NCBI GenBank assembly: GCA_036897095.1
Contig: JAYMSP010003348.1
Coordinates: 1 to 20,132, forward strand
DNA length: 20,132 bases
DNA from: Plantago elongata
Taxonomy: Eukaryota; Streptophyta; Magnoliopsida; Lamiales; Plantaginaceae
Reading direction: 5' to 3'
The notes under the pieces were generated by a model that had not been told where the DNA came from, did no database searches, and saw only the letters and a list, made by a program, of their open reading frames with translations. Both the position numbers and the translations under genes were made by a program. Positions 18,014 to 20,132 of the stretch are shown here, in pieces. Position 1 is the first letter of the stretch; the number at the start of each line of letters is the position of its first letter.

Positions 18014-20059
18014 CTATTTCCGAATGGAAAGATCCATGTGAAGGTATGTAACGGAAGTGAAGAATAAAAGGAAAAAGACAGATATCAGCATTAAAGGTTC
18101 TGCAAGCATAAATATCTTGTTGAACGTGTAATAGACCTGCACAAGCAAATTGGAGGACTCAAAAACAGACCGGAGACAGATAAGAGAGATGAAACTTAAT
18201 GGAAAGAACTATCAAGCAAAAATTAAGGCAGGATATGCAGAATAAATTTCTAGAAATTTCATGAGACCTGCATCTCAGGAAGTTACTTCCGAGAAAACCT
18301 CTCCATAGGAGGTGGGAGAGGTATTCCCGCAAGTGCATCACCTGAAAAGCTTTTAAGGCTTCCATACACCAATATGGGTTTCGTCTCAATGAACAATTAA
18401 ATCTGTAGGACAGGAGTCACAATCTCGTAGAGCCAGAGGGCAAGCGTTTTTTTTTTTTAAACGGCTAAAGGGTGACTCGAACCCCCGACCTATTGGTTGG
18501 AGGTGAAGCGTCTTACCAACTGAGTTGCACTAGAGGGCAAGCTTTGAAGATGTATAATGGAACTTTCCTCCTTATCCTTTGTGGTGGAGTGTGATGCGTG
18601 GGTTATTTAAGTAGGTTGCACAAATGACAGAAAATAGTGGACTCTAAGAAAGGATAGTCCATCATCTGCTTTTACGACCTGCACCAACACTAGACTATAC
18701 AAGGCAGAAACTTTAAGAGAACTTTCCATGCACTGGCCTTTACTCTTTTAGGATGAACTTTAAGTGACTGGCCAAAGGGGAAGCTGTAGTGTATTCGTCA
18801 ATTCCAAAGATAGGGTTTTACTTTGGTCAAATGGGATTCCAAAAATCCTGGGAGGTTTTGGTCAATTCAAAATCCATACAAAGGGAGACATGGAGAATTT
18901 AACAAGCACCGGTTGAAGATGGAGCCAAGTGTCTGGAGACCGGAGCTGGCGTAAGCAAAGAGACTGGTAATAGCATGGCGATCGAGAGGAACATCATCTA
19001 ATTAGCATTTGGCATGTATGCCTTTTGACTTAATCATTACTACTACTATCTAACCAATGTGACTAATTTACAGTAGGAAAGGTTGGTAAAGGGAATATCT
19101 TATTACTGAACTACTTCTTTCGAGGCTCGAAACTAGAGAATCCAAAAGAAAGGCAGGCATCGAAGGGACAGGACGGTCAGCGGCCAATAGGGCCAGGTCA
19201 GCTTCTTTTTGAAAAGGAGGAGCTCATGCATAAATTGCAACAAAGATGTCGGACAGTGCCGTCACTCCTTTAGGAATAAAATCATACTCATCATACATGA
19301 TGGCGAGATTCTGAGTTGAGATCTATGGTTGGTAAGGGGCAGAGCTAGCCCTAACACAAGAAATTTATCTTAAACAACAGGGGAAGTTGTTCTGTCAAGT
19401 ACAGAAAAGTTGGACAGCAAGATAGTGAACAAAGCATTGGTACCTGGAATGGAACATTATGCTCAGGAACCACATTAGTTTTTTCCAGTACCACGACAGT
19501 CCGTCCGAACACATCAAGGTATGAATACTTTTTCTGCACAGACATCAAGATAAAATATGTTAGCTCATTTTGCGGTTTATGTTTGAATATATACCGAAAA
19601 CATTCTGACATTAATTTCGATTATCATGATGATATATTGAACAAAATCCACCAAGTAATTTTATGATAAGTTAAACAGCTTTTCCAAGAACTACCTCCAA
19701 ACTTTCACTGACTGTGAAAGGAACCTTAGCGGAAGGATCCTTCGATCCCTCTGGGAGGACAACCTGAAAATAAGAATATGTTCATCATTAGCCAGAATAA
19801 TCAAAAAGTAAACAAACAGTGGCCTAATTACATCAGCATATATCCATTACATTACATAAATTAATAATGCATTACTTACTTTAACTGTCAACTTATCAAC
19901 TATAGTATCAGCAAGGCTGCAGCCAAAACTGTAATTCAAATATCGTGCGCCAGCTGCCGACTCAAAAAGGAAGTCCTGTAGTGGCACCCCGTATCCAATG
20001 ACAAAAGTTGCTTTCCAGCCCCCAAATAAAGGATATCGTGGCTCAATCAGCATCTCAGA
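18014..20059 (-). CDS. OST1: Ribophorin I / oligosaccharyltransferase subunit 1, last four exons, short form (partial at right edge)
   Basis: Exons 19880-20059, 19695-19763, 19444-19533 and 18014-18136 (ending in TAG) join in frame with GT-AG introns and give the last 153 residues. The 5' exons lie beyond the window. Ribophorin I signatures: EPRYPLFGGWKATFVIGYG then PLQDFLFE, VVLPEGSKDPSAKVPF, YLDVFGRTVVVLEKTNVVPE and HNVPFQVYYTFN, followed by one transmembrane helix (MLISVFFLLFFTSVTYLHM) and a tail of only a few residues (DLSIRK). This subunit sits in the ER membrane in the oligosaccharyltransferase complex, which puts N-glycans on nascent proteins. From memory plants have long forms (about 610 aa, coiled-coil cytosolic tail) and short forms (about 460 aa). 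This is the short form. The last intron (18137-19443, 1.3 kb) carries a SINE. Confidence 0.92.
18446..18531 (-). mobile_element. tRNA-like SINE with perfect target duplication, in an OST1 intron
   Basis: Read on the minus strand: AGTGCAACTCAGTTGGTAAG (A-box-like), CTTCACCTCCAACCAATAGG, the box B GGGGGTTCGAGTCACCC, CTTTAGCCG, then an A-tail. The 11-bp direct repeat AGAGGGCAAGC flanks it (18435-18445 and 18532-18542), as expected for LINE-driven insertion. At 86 bp it is very short for a SINE: little more than a tRNA-like head plus a tail. The intact duplication and A-tail suggest it is the youngest of the three copies here. It lies in sense orientation to OST1. Confidence 0.85.
18543..19443 (-). 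other. Rest of the long last intron of OST1, no feature seen
   Basis: I see no conserved coding frame or clear repeat between the SINE and the exon at 19444-19533. Reading past the donor at 19443 would add about 30 unrelated residues and stop near 19351. Confidence 0.6.
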
Positions 20060-20101
20060 CTGCAAACATGATTATTTCCCCTATTATAATATCAAGAACA
20101 T

Positions 20102-20121
20102 TGTGTGTGTGTGTGTGTGTT
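20102..20121. repeat. (TG)n microsatellite in an OST1 intron
   Basis: Nine TG units plus a trailing T, followed by TTGGGAGGGGGG at the window edge. It lies upstream of the acceptor of exon 19880-20059. Confidence 0.9.
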
Positions 20122-20132
20122 TGGGAGGGGGG

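Noticed and set aside
18159-18389. 76-codon open frame with clean CAG/GT edges just upstream of the last OST1 exon
   Set aside because: It lies in the last OST1 intron. Joining OST1 exon 19444-19533 directly to 18014-18136 restores the conserved HNVPFQVYY sequence, so an extra exon is not needed.
18446-18531. Possible functional tRNA gene (A-box-like and GGTTCGAGTC box B)
   Set aside because: The acceptor stem ends do not pair, there is no convincing anticodon arm, and an A-tail and target duplication show it is a SINE.
1-20132. A novel multi-gene system
   Set aside because: Every recognisable coding stretch belongs to a known family (LINE ORF1, CACTA accessory gene, EDR2-like protein, ribophorin I). 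No unexplained conserved open frames or gene cluster were found.

Overview
This window looks like plant nuclear DNA, most likely from a eudicot. It is AT-rich. It carries two intron-rich plant housekeeping-type genes with GT-AG introns, plus a nest of typical plant transposable elements. I cannot name the species.

Layout, left to right. (1) Positions 1-845 hold no gene I can name, only a faint gag-like trace. (2) Positions 846 to about 10030 are the ORF1 half of a plant LINE on the minus strand (DUF4283 domain and a partial zinc knuckle). (3) This LINE is split by a complete CACTA DNA transposon at 2244-9570, with CACTACAA ends and a 3-bp TTC target duplication. The two LINE halves rejoin in frame when the CACTA and one TTC are removed. 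(4) Inside the CACTA is a decayed multi-exon minus-strand gene of the accessory TNPA/Transposase_24 type, with a duplicated Transpos_assoc exon. I see no catalytic transposase. (5) An intron of that gene is split by a 2988-bp solo LTR at 3325-6312, with a GGTAG target duplication and a 40/39-bp minisatellite. The order of insertion is therefore LINE, then CACTA, then LTR element.

The right half is genic, all on the minus strand. At 11737-16081 a complete 20-exon gene encodes a 723-residue PH-START-DUF1336 protein of the EDR2 (ENHANCED DISEASE RESISTANCE 2) family. All 20 exons join in frame with canonical splice sites. At 18014-20059 are the last four exons of ribophorin I (OST1, a subunit of the oligosaccharyltransferase complex). 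The rest of that gene lies beyond the right edge. It is the short form, which stops right after the transmembrane segment. Three copies of one small tRNA-like SINE family lie in the genic half: between the LINE and the EDR2-like gene, upstream of the EDR2-like gene, and inside an OST1 intron. The last has a perfect 11-bp target duplication.

I found no evidence for an unknown multi-gene system. The most informative content is the nested-insertion history, the domain-duplicated and transposase-less CACTA, the SINE family and the short-form OST1.
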